Assembly: GCF_008629675.1 (NCBI RefSeq) | Contig: NZ_VWOX01000001.1 | Location: 682,001-746,000 of the forward strand | DNA: 64,000 nucleotides | Direction: 5' to 3' | DNA from: Roseiconus nitratireducens | GTDB lineage: Bacteria; Planctomycetota; Planctomycetia; Pirellulales; Pirellulaceae | In this document: positions 8,373-16,971 of the stretch, in pieces | Layout: each line of letters begins with the position of its first letter | Position numbering within the stretch: position 1 is the first letter of the stretch | Notes under the pieces: model-generated | Told to the model about the DNA's origin: nothing | Database searches by the model: none | What the model saw: the letters and a program-made list of their open reading frames with translations, nothing else | Made by a program: the position numbers and the translations under genes

Positions 8373-10451
8373 TCATCCGAGCAATTCGGCGTTCAGCTTG
8401 CGTTTGCAATCCCCGATCACGTTTTGCACCAGGCTGTCGGCCTCTTCGCCGCTCAGGGTGGCATCATCGCGTTGCAATTGAACCGACAGCAAAACGCGTT
8501 TGCGGTCTTGGCCATCCTTGTCGGGGTCACGATACGTTTCCAGGTACGTCACCTCTTTCAACCGATCACCGACTGCCGACCGAACCACACTCTCCAGTTC
8601 GTTCCAACGCACCGATTCGGCAACGATAAAGTTCAGGTCGCGTTGCACGGTCGGGAACGTGCTGACGATGGTTTGCTGTGGAACCAATTGGGCATCGGAA
8701 AGCAATTGCGGAAGTGATAGCTCGGCCACGACGACGGGGCTGGGCAGCTTCCATTGCTTCAACGTCTTGGGGGAAACCACACCCAGGTATCCCAGCCGGG
8801 CATCGCCCAGCGACAGTTGGACCAACTGGCCGGCAACGAATCCGTCGGCGTCCGTTTGCTTGACGGTCAACGCCGCGGCGGTACCCAGTGATCGGCAAAG
8901 CGATTCGACCATGCCCTTGACCGCGAAAAAGTCGGCCCCGGTGACCATGCCGACCGCGTACAGTTCTTCCGGCAAATCCTCTGCGGTTTTACCCGGAAGG
9001 TACAGGTGCGCCAGTTCGAACAGGTTGGCTTCGATGGAAGCCGCGGCCCAGTTGTCCGCGCGGGCCTGGATCAGGCTGGGGAGCAGGGTGCGACGCAGTT
9101 TTTTGGCGCCCTTGAGCATCGCGGTTTGCGTGCTCAGGGCCGGCCGATCGGTCCATGGCGACAACGACGCGTCCAATTTCTTGGTCACCACGCTGGGCGT
9201 CATCGCTTCGCTCAGGCCCGCGGCGGTCAACACGCCGCGCACTTTTTCCGTCGCGGTGTCGAAAGTTCGTTTGCTGCTGGGGGTGACCGGGATCGGGCTG
9301 TCTTCGGGAATCTGGTCGTACCCGTGAACGCGTGCGACTTCCTCCACCAAATCGGCCTCCCGTGTCAGATCGTGTCGCCAGGAGGGGGCGACAAAACTCC
9401 CGCTGCCGGCCTTGATCTTGCCGTCGCTTTCACAACCCAATGCCGTCAGGATTCTGTCGACCTCTTGAGGCGAAATCGAAATCCCCAGGATCCGTTCCAA
9501 TTGCGAGAGCCGCAACACGATCGGTTCGGGACGCTCGATTTCCGGGGCGGTGTCCAAAACGCCCTCGGCCACGGTCCCGCCAGCGGATTCGACGATCAAC
9601 TCACAGACCCGTTGGCTGGCCCAGTCGATTCCCACCGGATCGACGCGTCTTTCGAATCGGTAGGACGAGGGGCTGTGCAGCTTCAGAGCACGGGCGGTGC
9701 GGCGAACCGACAACGGCGTGAAGATGGCGGATTCGATCACCACGTCGCGGGTCGAATCGGTCACCTCGCTGTCCGCCCCGCCCATGACTCCGGCGACCGC
9801 CTGGGCACGCTTAGCATCGGCGATCACGCACATCGACCGATCCAGTTCGTATTGGCGGTGGTCGATGGCGGTGATGATTTCTTCGGCCTCGGCTGGCCGC
9901 ACGATGATTTGTTGTCCTTCGACTTTGGCCAAGTCAAACGCGTGCAGCGGCTGGCCGCATTCCATCAGCACATAGTTGGTTGCGTCGACGACGTTGTTGA
10001 TCGGCTGGTAGGGTTCAATCTTGCCGTCGCGGCGACGCTTCCAGAACACGGCCTGCAAAGCCTCGATCATCCAATCCGGGCTGGGACCGATCGTGACGCC
10101 CTGGATCACCCGCGCCGTGTATCGCGGACAGGCTTCCGGGAATCGATTCTCCACCGACAGCAACGACTGGGCGGTTGTCGTTCCGGGACGCAGTTGGGGT
10201 GTCGGCGTTTTGAGCGTCTGGTCGTACAGCACCGCGATTTCCCGGGCGACGCCGATGTGCCCCAAACAGTCGCCGCGGTTGCTGGTGACTTCCAGGTCGA
10301 TGCACACATCGCCCGGTGCCAGGGAGGGATTCTGGTCCGACGTTTCGGTGCCCTCGTGATTCAAGCCACTCAGGCTGAGTCGTTGTTCCAGCTCTTCGCG
10401 ATCCATCGAAAGGTCGACATAGCGTGAGAGCCAATTCCAAGAGACAAGCAT
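8373..10451 (-). CDS. pheT: Phenylalanine--tRNA ligase beta subunit lacking the EMAP-II-like tRNA-binding domain
   Basis: Beta subunit of the class II synthetase that charges tRNA-Phe. Recognisable blocks: N-terminal LVSWNWLSRYVDLSM, the B3/B4 editing-region sequence EVTSNRGDCLGHIGVAREIAVL, the synthetase-like core (EADLVEEVARVHGYD), and the C-terminal ferredoxin-fold anticodon-binding (FDX-ACB) domain beginning FPTVQRDLNFIV. It has 692 residues against about 800 in E. coli. The difference is local: the ~110-residue tRNA-binding OB domain with the PHPNADKL-type signature, normally between the first helical block and EVTSNRGDCLG, is missing. It lies downstream of pheS on the same strand, but 386 bases of repeats separate them. 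Confidence 0.94.
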   Translation of the reverse strand: MLVSWNWLSRYVDLSMDREELEQRLSLSGLNHEGTETSDQNPSLAPGDVCIDLEVTSNRGDCLGHIGVAREIAVLYDQTLKTPTPQLRPGTTTAQSLLSVENRFPEACPRYTARVIQGVTIGPSPDWMIEALQAVFWKRRRDGKIEPYQPINNVVDATNYVLMECGQPLHAFDLAKVEGQQIIVRPAEAEEIITAIDHRQYELDRSMCVIADAKRAQAVAGVMGGADSEVTDSTRDVVIESAIFTPLSVRRTARALKLHSPSSYRFERRVDPVGIDWASQRVCELIVESAGGTVAEGVLDTAPEIERPEPIVLRLSQLERILGISISPQEVDRILTALGCESDGKIKAGSGSFVAPSWRHDLTREADLVEEVARVHGYDQIPEDSPIPVTPSSKRTFDTATEKVRGVLTAAGLSEAMTPSVVTKKLDASLSPWTDRPALSTQTAMLKGAKKLRRTLLPSLIQARADNWAAASIEANLFELAHLYLPGKTAEDLPEELYAVGMVTGADFFAVKGMVESLCRSLGTAAALTVKQTDADGFVAGQLVQLSLGDARLGYLGVVSPKTLKQWKLPSPVVVAELSLPQLLSDAQLVPQQTIVSTFPTVQRDLNFIVAESVRWNELESVVRSAVGDRLKEVTYLETYRDPDKDGQDRKRVLLSVQLQRDDATLSGEEADSLVQNVIGDCKRKLNAELLG

Positions 10452-10545
10452 TCGATGTTCCTAGTGATGGATCCGGTTTGAATCGGTGGGCCCGTCGATG
10501 GGATCGTCGGTCAGGGGTTGCCTGACACATGGGTTCAAATTTCCG

Positions 10546-10699
10546 CTTTCACCCTCCCGCTTGCGGGAGGGTCGCGGAGGAGCTTGCGACGACGCGGGGA
10601 GGGTTGTCACTGAGTCTTGCTTCAGAGTCATTTCCGATTCTGCCCTCCCCGGAGCCTCGTTCCTCGCCTCCGACCCTCCCGCAAGCGGGAGGGTGAAAG
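10546..10699. repeat. Paired palindromes in the pheS-pheT intergenic region
   Basis: Bases 10546-10573 and 10672-10699 are exact 28-bp inverted copies of each other, and each copy is itself a palindrome (ACCCTCCCGC / GCGGGAGGGT). The ~100 bases between them also contain complementary pieces (GGGGAGGG and CCCTCCCC). The whole stretch could fold as one long stem or as two short hairpins. It occupies most of the 386-base gap (10452-10837) between pheS and pheT. No open frame in the gap looks real. Confidence 0.85.
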
Positions 10700-10837
10700 G
10701 GTTTTGGAAGACGGGACCGCATGCTTTACGGGGCGCGTGATACATGCCGTGAATTGGGCCATGTTGACCCGCCCTTTCCGATCGTCACGGTTTACCGAAG
10801 GAATCCGATCGACAGGCACTCCGGAATAATCCGCGAC

Positions 10838-11869
10838 CTAAAACTGGCTTAAAAAACGCATGTCGCCGCTGTACAGATCACGGATGTCTTTGATCCCGTG
10901 ACGACGCATGCACAAGCGTTCGACACCCAGCCCGAATGCGAAACCTGACACTTCTTCCGGGTCATAGCCGACGGCGCGAAAGACATTGGGGTCGACCATC
11001 CCGGCGCCACCGAATTCGATCCATTGGCCGTCCCACAGAAAGTCGACTTCGACGCTGGGTTCGGTGAACGGAAAGAACGACGGACGGAAACGTATCTCCA
11101 CGTCGCCGCCCAGGTAGTTGGTGGCGAAGACTCGCAGCACGGTCTTCAAGTTGGCCATCGTCACGTGCGTGTCGACCAACAGCCCTTCCATCTGATGAAA
11201 CATCGGAAAGTGGGTCGCGTCGGGATCGTCGGGCCGATAAACGCGCCCGAGCGAAATGACCCGGATCGGCGGCTGCCGGTTTTCCATCACCCGGATCTGG
11301 ACCGTGCTGGTCTGGCTGCGTAACAGCCGGCTGCCTTCTTCGTTACGACGCTCGTCGCCGGTCTGGGCCGTCGCCAGGTAAAAGTTGTCCAGCGGATCCC
11401 GGGCCGGATGGTCCTCGGGAATGTTCAGGGCCACGAAGTTGTGCCAGGGATCCTCAACCTCGGGACCCTCGGCCGCTTCGAACCCCATCCGTCCCATGAT
11501 TTCGGTCAGGTGCGAAATCGTCTGGGTGATCGGATGGACGTGCCCGATGTTGGGCCGAACGCCGGGCAGGGTGGGATCGAAGGTGGGGTCGGAATCGCTG
11601 CCGCCGCCACCGCCCAGTCGATTCTGGGCATCGTTGACCGCGGCCTCAATTGCCTGTTTGACTTCGTTCAAACGCATGCCTGCCGACTTGCGATCTTCGG
11701 CGGCGACGCTGCCCATCTGCTTTTGGATGTCGCGGAGGGCGCCTTTTTTCTGTCCGACGTACTTGACCCGCGCAGCCTCGAACGCGTCGGCATCCTTGAC
11801 GGAATCAAGTGTCGAAATCGCCTCGCTCTTCAACGAGTCGAGGGCGGATAGAAAGTTTTGCAGTGACAT
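10838..11869 (-). CDS. pheS: Phenylalanine--tRNA ligase alpha subunit
   Basis: Catalytic alpha subunit, 343 residues, the usual length. It has the N-terminal coiled-coil arm (roughly residues 1-90, including [18 protein letters not shown]), then the class II core with [19 protein letters not shown], motif 2 around [13 protein letters not shown], and motif 3 in [18 protein letters not shown]. It acts in the cytoplasm as an alpha2-beta2 complex with PheT. It lies directly downstream of rplT (10 bases), giving the order rpmI-rplT-pheS-pheT that is common in bacteria, though without infC at the front here. Confidence 0.96.
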   Translation of the reverse strand: MSLQNFLSALDSLKSEAISTLDSVKDADAFEAARVKYVGQKKGALRDIQKQMGSVAAEDRKSAGMRLNEVKQAIEAAVNDAQNRLGGGGGSDSDPTFDPTLPGVRPNIGHVHPITQTISHLTEIMGRMGFEAAEGPEVEDPWHNFVALNIPEDHPARDPLDNFYLATAQTGDERRNEEGSRLLRSQTSTVQIRVMENRQPPIRVISLGRVYRPDDPDATHFPMFHQMEGLLVDTHVTMANLKTVLRVFATNYLGGDVEIRFRPSFFPFTEPSVEVDFLWDGQWIEFGGAGMVDPNVFRAVGYDPEEVSGFAFGLGVERLCMRRHGIKDIRDLYSGDMRFLSQF

Positions 11870-11879
11870 CGAACAGATG

Positions 11880-12236
11880 TTACGCGGCCAAAGCTTCTTT
11901 GACCTTGTCGACGACGGTCTTGAAGCTGGCTTCGTCGTGAATCGCCATTTCCGACAGCGTCTTGCGGTCCATCTCGATGCCAGCCTTCTTCAGGCCGTGG
12001 ATGAACTCGCTGTAGCGGATGTCGTTCATCCGGCAGGCGGCATTCAGTCGGGTGATCCACAGACGTCGGAATTCACGTTTGCGGACGCGTCGGTCGCGAA
12101 ACGCGTACGCACCGCTGCGAACCAGCGTTTCCTTGACGGTTCGTGTCAGCTTTCCACGTCCGCCGCGGTAACCCTTGGCACGTTTGAACAGACGTTTCTT
12201 TGATTGCCGACGGGCGGCTCCTTTGGTGGCACGCAT
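11880..12236 (-). CDS. rplT: 50S ribosomal protein L20
   Basis: L20, 118 residues, a primary binder of 23S rRNA needed early in large-subunit assembly. The basic N-terminal tail ([19 protein letters not shown]) and globular part ([30 protein letters not shown]) match the family end to end. It ends 10 bases before pheS. In many bacteria L20 represses its own operon by binding leader RNA; the structured repeat just upstream (12352-12528) is unlike the known L20 operator, so autoregulation here cannot be inferred. Confidence 0.97.
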   Translation of the reverse strand: MRATKGAARRQSKKRLFKRAKGYRGGRGKLTRTVKETLVRSGAYAFRDRRVRKREFRRLWITRLNAACRMNDIRYSEFIHGLKKAGIEMDRKTLSEMAIHDEASFKTVVDKVKEALAA

Positions 12237-12351
12237 TGGTGCGGATCCTTCTCAGGTTGCTCTGGAATCAGGCCCCGGCGTCATCGGTCCAGCCGACGCA
12301 CCGGCGTTTCGCCCATCCAAATGGGAATGGAAAATGATTTTGAATGTCTAG

Positions 12352-12528
12352 CTGCAGTGGTAGAGCATGCTGTGCATGCAGACTGCAGTGGTAGGGCATG
12401 CTGTGCATGCCAACACAACTCGAGCCTCGGTAGGGCATGCTGTGCATGCCGGTGAACTTCGGTAACGCATGCCGGCGAATGTGCATGCCGGTAAACACGA
12501 ATCGAATGTCATGCACAGCATGACCTAC
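12352..12528. repeat. Palindromic GCATGC-rich repeat array between rpmI and rplT
   Basis: Three near-identical copies of GTAGGGCATGCTGTGCATGC occur at 12360-12379 (one base different), 12391-12410 and 12430-12449. A degraded segment follows at about 12460-12490, and an inverted copy (GTCATGCACAGCATGACCTA) at 12508-12528. Each unit is a near-palindrome. The array fills the 312-base gap between two ribosomal protein genes that are usually adjacent. It resembles a REP-type intergenic repeat family; no gene is visible in the gap. Confidence 0.85.
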
Positions 12529-12548
12529 GACGCGACAACGCGTTCCGC

Positions 12549-12755
12549 TTAGTAGCTGTAACCGTTCAGCGACGCCTGGATGGTCTTCTCCATGCAGGGA
12601 TCCACGGCGGTGGTTCCACGGAGGTTGCGGCGACGTTTCTTGGTCAGCCCCTGTGCCAGGTGGCTGGTACCGCTTTGACGGTGCATGGCTTTGCCGGTCG
12701 CGGTCAAGCGGAAGCGTTTTTTCGTGCCTTTGTGCGTTTTAACTTTTGTGCCCAT
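12549..12755 (-). CDS. rpmI: 50S ribosomal protein L35
   Basis: L35, 68 residues, a small basic large-subunit protein. The sequence KTHKGTKKRFRLTATGK, then SGTSHLAQGLTKKRRRNLRG, fits the family well. It heads the leftward rpmI-rplT-pheS-pheT group. The initiation factor gene infC, which usually precedes rpmI, is absent; pyrF lies upstream instead. Confidence 0.95.
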   Translation of the reverse strand: MGTKVKTHKGTKKRFRLTATGKAMHRQSGTSHLAQGLTKKRRRNLRGTTAVDPCMEKTIQASLNGYSY

Positions 12756-13053
12756 GGTCCAATGATTGGGTTGAGGGTGCTTTGATTAGTTGCCGGGCGA
12801 AACGCCGGGTGGCGTGACGCAATTCGCGTGATTGGGCCCAATTCGCGTGATTTGGATAGGGCCTGCCGATTGATCGGCTGACCGAAGGGTCCGACGCGAG
12901 CCTTTTCGTGTCCGACTGGTGGCGTGCGACATCCGCTTGTCGGCGGCCGCAACGGCTTTTCGTCGACGCTGAGGGACCGCGAAGGGTAGCAACTGCCGCG
13001 GGGATGCGGAAGAGGGTTCGGACCGCTGAATCCCGAGAAAAACGGCGTTTGGG
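12756..13053. other. Non-coding gap upstream of rpmI
   Basis: About 300 bases between pyrF (ends 13054) and rpmI (starts 12755), expected to hold the rpmI promoter and leader. A 14-base direct repeat CAATTCGCGTGATT occurs at 12820-12833 and 12839-12852, 19 bases apart. No convincing open frame or infC remnant is visible. Confidence 0.6.
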
Positions 13054-13953
13054 TCAGTCCACGACGTTCAGCTGCTGGTTCATTTGCTCGGTCGCCGCGC
13101 GGACCGCGTCCTGCCAGCGGGCGTCACCGTAGGTTTCGGCAAATTCGGGGCGGGCATGGGCAAAGATGATGTGCCGCGAGCTGTTGACGACGGCGCCCAG
13201 GCCCCCAGGATGGAATCCGGCTTTGACGTCCTCGGCCGCTCCGCCCTGAGCCCCGAACCCCGGGATCAGGATCCAGCTGTGGGGCATCGCCGATCGCATT
13301 TCGGCCAATTCTTGAGGATACGTGGCACCGACGACGGCTCCCAGCGGGCCGTAGCCATCGGAATCGGTCCGCGGGGCATTCAATTCGGTCAGCAGTTCCG
13401 CCACGCGGGCGTACACCGTTTGGCCGTCGGTCTGGCGGTTCTGCAGTAGCCCGCCGCCGGGGTTGGAGGTTTTCACCAGCACAAAGATCCCGGCTCGGCG
13501 GGCATCGCAGACCTCCACGAAGGGTTCGATCGAATCGCGACCCAGGTACGGGCTGACCGTCAGGGCGTCGCTGCCCCAGGGACTCTCCCCGCCCAGGTAG
13601 GCATCGGCGTACGCGGTCGCCGTGCTGCCGATGTCGTTGCGCTTGCCGTCCAGGATCACCAGGACGTCCTTCTTTCGGGCGTAGGCGATGACCTCACCCA
13701 GGGAAATCATTCCGGCCGGTCCCAGTTGTTCAAAGAACGCCGCCTGGGGTTTCACGCAAGGGACCAGGTCGGCGACGGCATCCAGGATTTCGCAGCAAAA
13801 CTGGGTGTATGCTGCGGCCCATTCCTCGGGCCGGTCTCCCTGGACCGTCTCGCGGAGTCCGGCGGGCAGATTGGCTTTGCGGGGATCGAGTCCGACGCAG
13901 GTCACCGAACGGGTGCGGCGAACCGCGGCGGCCAGACGCGAAGCAAAGGTCAT
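13054..13953 (-). CDS. pyrF: Orotidine 5'-phosphate decarboxylase (PyrF type 2)
   Basis: Final step of UMP synthesis: decarboxylates OMP in the cytoplasm. The start is set at the ATG at 13953-13951, giving 299 residues, because it is preceded at a good distance by AGGAGA and the family similarity (TCVGLDPRKANLP) begins just after it. The frame is open upstream to 14178, but that part runs through repeat DNA and is not family-like. The catalytic Lys/Asp block DGKRNDIGSTATAYA and the GAVVGATYP and LIPGFGAQGG blocks are those of the longer 'subfamily 2' enzymes. It is monocistronic, or leads into rpmI after about 300 bases. Confidence 0.94.
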   Translation of the reverse strand: MTFASRLAAAVRRTRSVTCVGLDPRKANLPAGLRETVQGDRPEEWAAAYTQFCCEILDAVADLVPCVKPQAAFFEQLGPAGMISLGEVIAYARKKDVLVILDGKRNDIGSTATAYADAYLGGESPWGSDALTVSPYLGRDSIEPFVEVCDARRAGIFVLVKTSNPGGGLLQNRQTDGQTVYARVAELLTELNAPRTDSDGYGPLGAVVGATYPQELAEMRSAMPHSWILIPGFGAQGGAAEDVKAGFHPGGLGAVVNSSRHIIFAHARPEFAETYGDARWQDAVRAATEQMNQQLNVVD

Positions 13954-14144
13954 CGGGAAAGGTCTCCTGGAAGTGGAAAGGGCAATGCGGGCCTGATCGT
14001 ACCATCCGCAAACGCATTTCGGCATCCGGCGAAGCCCCCGTGCTGCAGAACACGGGGCCCGTCGCCTAACAAAAACACGGGCGTTCTTCGCCTTCTGTGC
14101 GGCAGCTTCGCCCGTCAGAGAAAAGCGGGGCAATCTGTCCGTCG

Positions 14145-14238
14145 CCGTCGGCGCGAGCCGACGGACACGGCTGGCCACACCACCCCCAGCCGCGAAGCGG
14201 CGACAGTCCCCACCGTCGGCGCGAGCCGACGGACACGG
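14145..14238. repeat. Two copies of a GTCGGC...GCCGAC palindromic repeat upstream of pyrF
   Basis: The sequence CCGTCGGCGCGAGCCGACGG occurs at 14145 and 14213, each followed by ACACGG. A related version (GTTGGCGTAAGCCGACGG) lies at 56551. Each is a near-perfect hairpin. They sit in the 352-base gap between pyrF and the tRNA gene, which otherwise shows no gene. The pattern is REP-like. Confidence 0.8.
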
Positions 14239-14305
14239 CGCTTCATCATTGGTGACGAGGGCGCTCTAGAAAACCAGGGACGCGTTCGCTAATCTAGCGG
14301 GCCGA

Positions 14306-14380
14306 CGGGATGTGGCTCAGCCTGGTTAGAGCGCTGCACTGGGGGTGCAGAGGTCGCAAGTTCGAATCTTGTCATCCCGA
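14306..14380 (+). tRNA. tRNA-Pro (anticodon GGG)
   Basis: 75 bases fold as a full cloverleaf. The acceptor stem is CGGGATG with CATCCCG (14373-14379) and discriminator A at 14380. The D stem is GCTC/GAGC. The anticodon stem CTGCA/TGCAG closes the loop CTGGGGG, giving anticodon GGG, which reads CCC (proline). The T arm is GCAAG-TTCGAAT-CTTGT. CCA is not encoded. Confidence 0.95.
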
Positions 14381-14395
14381 CTACCGTCAGACCTG

Positions 14396-14422
14396 AAACC
14401 CTGCGTCTTGCAGGGTTTTTCC
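14396..14422 (+). terminator. Intrinsic terminator of the tRNA-Pro gene
   Basis: A 9-bp stem AAACCCTGC / GCAGGGTTT with a 5-base loop (GTCTT) ends in a run of T, 16 bases after the tRNA 3' end. This is a textbook rho-independent terminator for the tRNA transcript. Confidence 0.88.
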
Positions 14423-14590
14423 TGTTTCGGGTTCTCAGATGCTCCGCAGGCGGGTTCGTCCTGAGCCGTCAAGGCCGGTCGATCCCGGTGTCTCACCTGC
14501 CGCCGATGCCTTCAGAGCGAATGCATTTATCACTGCGGTGGGTGCTTGTCAGGATCACCCGGGTCTGAACGCGCCCGACCGCAAACGGCG

Positions 14591-14722
14591 ATCTACGGCA
14601 TGAACTTCAACGACTTGCCGGCGATGGGAGCCTCTCACGGCTACCTCGTCGTGCTCGCCCTGCTGGGGCTTTCAGCTTTGGTCACGGGAGGTTTGCTCTA
14701 CAGGCGGGGCTGGTTCGAATAG
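14591..14722 (+). pseudogene. corA: Remnant of a CorA magnesium/cobalt transporter (C-terminal end only)
   Basis: An open frame without a start codon reads IYGMNFNDLPAM, then a single hydrophobic helix, and ends YRRGWFE before a TAG. GMNF is the selectivity-loop signature of CorA channels, and the following helix plus basic tail match the extreme C-terminus (second transmembrane helix). Upstream of 14591 the frame loses all CorA resemblance, so only about 43 residues of a ~320-residue protein remain. The flanking DNA (14423-14590 and 14723-15000) shows no other gene. It is probably the debris of a deletion next to the tRNA gene. Confidence 0.72.
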
Positions 14723-15000
14723 GCTGTTACGTGCTTGGTTGGACGCAGGATAAGCCGCCTTATCCCCGCCCGCATCTACGAAAGGACGCATTCTGACAGC
14801 CAAGAAGCGCCTTGGCAAATTCGCCGTGGTCACTGAGTCAACACAGCGGCTTGGTATTGTCCTTCCATCCCTTGAATCTCCATGACAGCAATCAGACAGT
14901 CGGCGTGATCGACTTGACTTCAACGGAGTCAACGCAGCCCTTAGGCCGAAACGGCATCGACGTGCGAAGGCCCTGGGTAGAATGAAGCCGATCATCTCCC

Positions 15001-16698
15001 ATGCTGAAAGAAGTCAGAGCAAGAAGAGCAATGTCGAGATTCAAGTGGATTCTGGTGCTCGCGATAGCGGTCAGCGGAGCGGTGCACTCACGAACGAACG
15101 CTGAAGAGAAACTTCCTCAATTCGTGGAAGACCCTGTGGTTTCCAACAACCCCAACCAGAGTGTGCCACTAGCAGCGGTCGTCACGTTCAAGGCAAACCA
15201 GCCTGTTGAAACGACGATTACTCTCACGGAGGGCGAGCATCGTTGGGAGTTCACCTACGATGCTGCTCGCAAGGCGGAGAAGGGGCTTCCAGTCATCGGT
15301 TTCCGACCGGATCGCAAACACGAACTCGTGGTTTCCATCAAGAATGCTGGGGGCGAGATAGCTTCATCTGAACCGCTTACGTTCCAATCTCCGAAGCTAC
15401 CAAGTGACCCTGCCGAGTTTCCCAAGATTGCAATTGCCACCAGCGACTCAAAGATGGCCGAACCGGGATTTCGACTGTTCAACCCGAGAAGGAGAATACC
15501 ACGCCAGACCCAAGCCGGAAACGAACAAGAGCGAGAGTTCGGCGAGAGCTTTGGGATGTTGCTGATGGTTGACCAAGCTGGCACGCCTGTCTGGTTCTAC
15601 AAGACGGACTCTCGCATTGCCGGATTCAACTACATGGACAACGGGCACATTTTATATGTCACTGCCGACTACCGGCTTGTTGAAATAGACATGCTCGGCA
15701 ACGAGATACGGTCGTGGTATGCCTCACAGCGTCCACAGGGAAAATCAACAGCGACCCCCGTGGAGACTCTGACCTTTCACCACGATGCCGATTTGCTCGA
15801 CAACGGCAATGTGTTAGCTCTCTCAAGTGAGCGGCGAAAGATCGAGAATTACTACACCAGTGAGTATGAAGCAGACGCTCCTCGACAAGACCAGTGGGTG
15901 ATGGGCGACCGCGCTGTCGAGTTCACTCCCGGCGGTAAGATCGTATGGAGTTGGAAAGCCTTTGATCATCTTTCTTCACGTCGTATTGGCTACGAGACGT
16001 TCTCGCATTATTGGCAGCGTAGGGGATTTCCAGACACGATTGATTGGTCGCACGCAAACGAAATCACCAAGCTCGATGACGATTCGGTTCTTATCAACTT
16101 TCGTTACTTGAGCGCCGTTGTCAAAGTTGACCGAAAGACCGGAGAAATTCTCTGGATTTTCGGTGAGCCATCCGGCTGGTCAAAAGAACTTCAATCGAAA
16201 CTCATTCAATTGCAGGGAGATGCGCGATGGAGTTGGCATCAACACGCTCCCACGTTCACATCTCGTGGAACGCTTCTTTTGTTCGACAATGGAAACTATC
16301 GTGCAAGACCATTTAATGAGCCAACGTCGTTGGCGAAGACGTGGAGTCGGGCGGTCGAATACGAACTTGACGAAAAGACCCTGACGGCGAAACAGGTTTG
16401 GACTTCCGAGACCGCGGACGAAGAAAAGGTCGTCACGATTGCAATGGGCAGCGCGTCAGAGACACCAGAGAAAGGAAATATTCTCGTCGGCTATGGAGCA
16501 ATCCTCGATCCGTCACAGGTCCATAAAGTCTCATGGAAGACTCGCTCGCAAATTGGTCAGATGACTCGCTGCCGAGAATACACACATACGACGCCAGCGA
16601 AGATCGTATGGGATTTGCGACTCGAACCGACTGGTGGCAACCCCAAGATCGGCTGGAATATTTTTGGTTGTATCCCTGTTTCGTCACTTCAGCCGTGA
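15001..16698 (+). CDS. Aryl-sulfate sulfotransferase (AssT-like), secreted
   Basis: Protein of 565 residues with a signal peptide; the Met at 15031 is an equally good start. A beta-sandwich-like N-domain (about residues 40-140) precedes the arylsulfotransferase beta-propeller (PF05935). Visible family blocks are TFHHDADLLDNGNVLAL, DWSHANEITKLDDDSVLINF, and VDRKTGEILWIFGEPSGW; the His in WSHANE or WHQHAP is a candidate for the sulfated catalytic His of E. coli AssT. The family moves sulfate from one phenolic ester to another without PAPS, in the periplasm. A sulfatase gene follows 273 bases downstream on the same strand, suggesting linked handling of sulfate esters. The acceptor is unknown. 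Confidence 0.82.
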   Translation: MLKEVRARRAMSRFKWILVLAIAVSGAVHSRTNAEEKLPQFVEDPVVSNNPNQSVPLAAVVTFKANQPVETTITLTEGEHRWEFTYDAARKAEKGLPVIGFRPDRKHELVVSIKNAGGEIASSEPLTFQSPKLPSDPAEFPKIAIATSDSKMAEPGFRLFNPRRRIPRQTQAGNEQEREFGESFGMLLMVDQAGTPVWFYKTDSRIAGFNYMDNGHILYVTADYRLVEIDMLGNEIRSWYASQRPQGKSTATPVETLTFHHDADLLDNGNVLALSSERRKIENYYTSEYEADAPRQDQWVMGDRAVEFTPGGKIVWSWKAFDHLSSRRIGYETFSHYWQRRGFPDTIDWSHANEITKLDDDSVLINFRYLSAVVKVDRKTGEILWIFGEPSGWSKELQSKLIQLQGDARWSWHQHAPTFTSRGTLLLFDNGNYRARPFNEPTSLAKTWSRAVEYELDEKTLTAKQVWTSETADEEKVVTIAMGSASETPEKGNILVGYGAILDPSQVHKVSWKTRSQIGQMTRCREYTHTTPAKIVWDLRLEPTGGNPKIGWNIFGCIPVSSLQP

Positions 16699-16971
16699 TG
16701 GGTGGATGGGGTGCGTCGTGTGAGTGTCGGACGAAAGCGTTCCAGCTCCTGCGTCAAGCGTTGCCTGCTCTAGCCGCTTTGATTAAACTCGCTCCGTGAT
16801 GTCGGGTCGTAATTCTCAGCGGCTTTCTCGGCTTCAGCGGTCGTCCACCTGTCGCACTTGGCAATCGACTGACGCAATACGAGCAGATACTCGAAGTTTC
16901 GTTCTGTTATCGATCAGTGCTCACATTGTCGGTGCCACAAGACACGTTCGTATCGAAAGATCAGTACTCGA
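16699..16971. other. Gap with a coding-like minus-strand fragment
   Basis: No full gene is visible between the sulfotransferase and the sulfatase. On the minus strand, a frame open from 16913 to a stop at 16770 reads a protein-like sequence (with RNFEYLLVLRQSIAKCDR) but has no start codon and no family I recognise. It may be a gene remnant or chance. The sulfatase promoter is expected near 16850-16971. Confidence 0.35.

Noticed and set aside
9006..10427. 473-residue plus-strand frame
   Set aside because: Antisense to pheT, with low-complexity His/Arg/Gly-rich translation and no family pattern.
12352..12528. Possible CRISPR array
   Set aside because: Units are palindromic, spacing is irregular, there are only three or four copies and no cas genes are nearby; REP-type repeats fit better.
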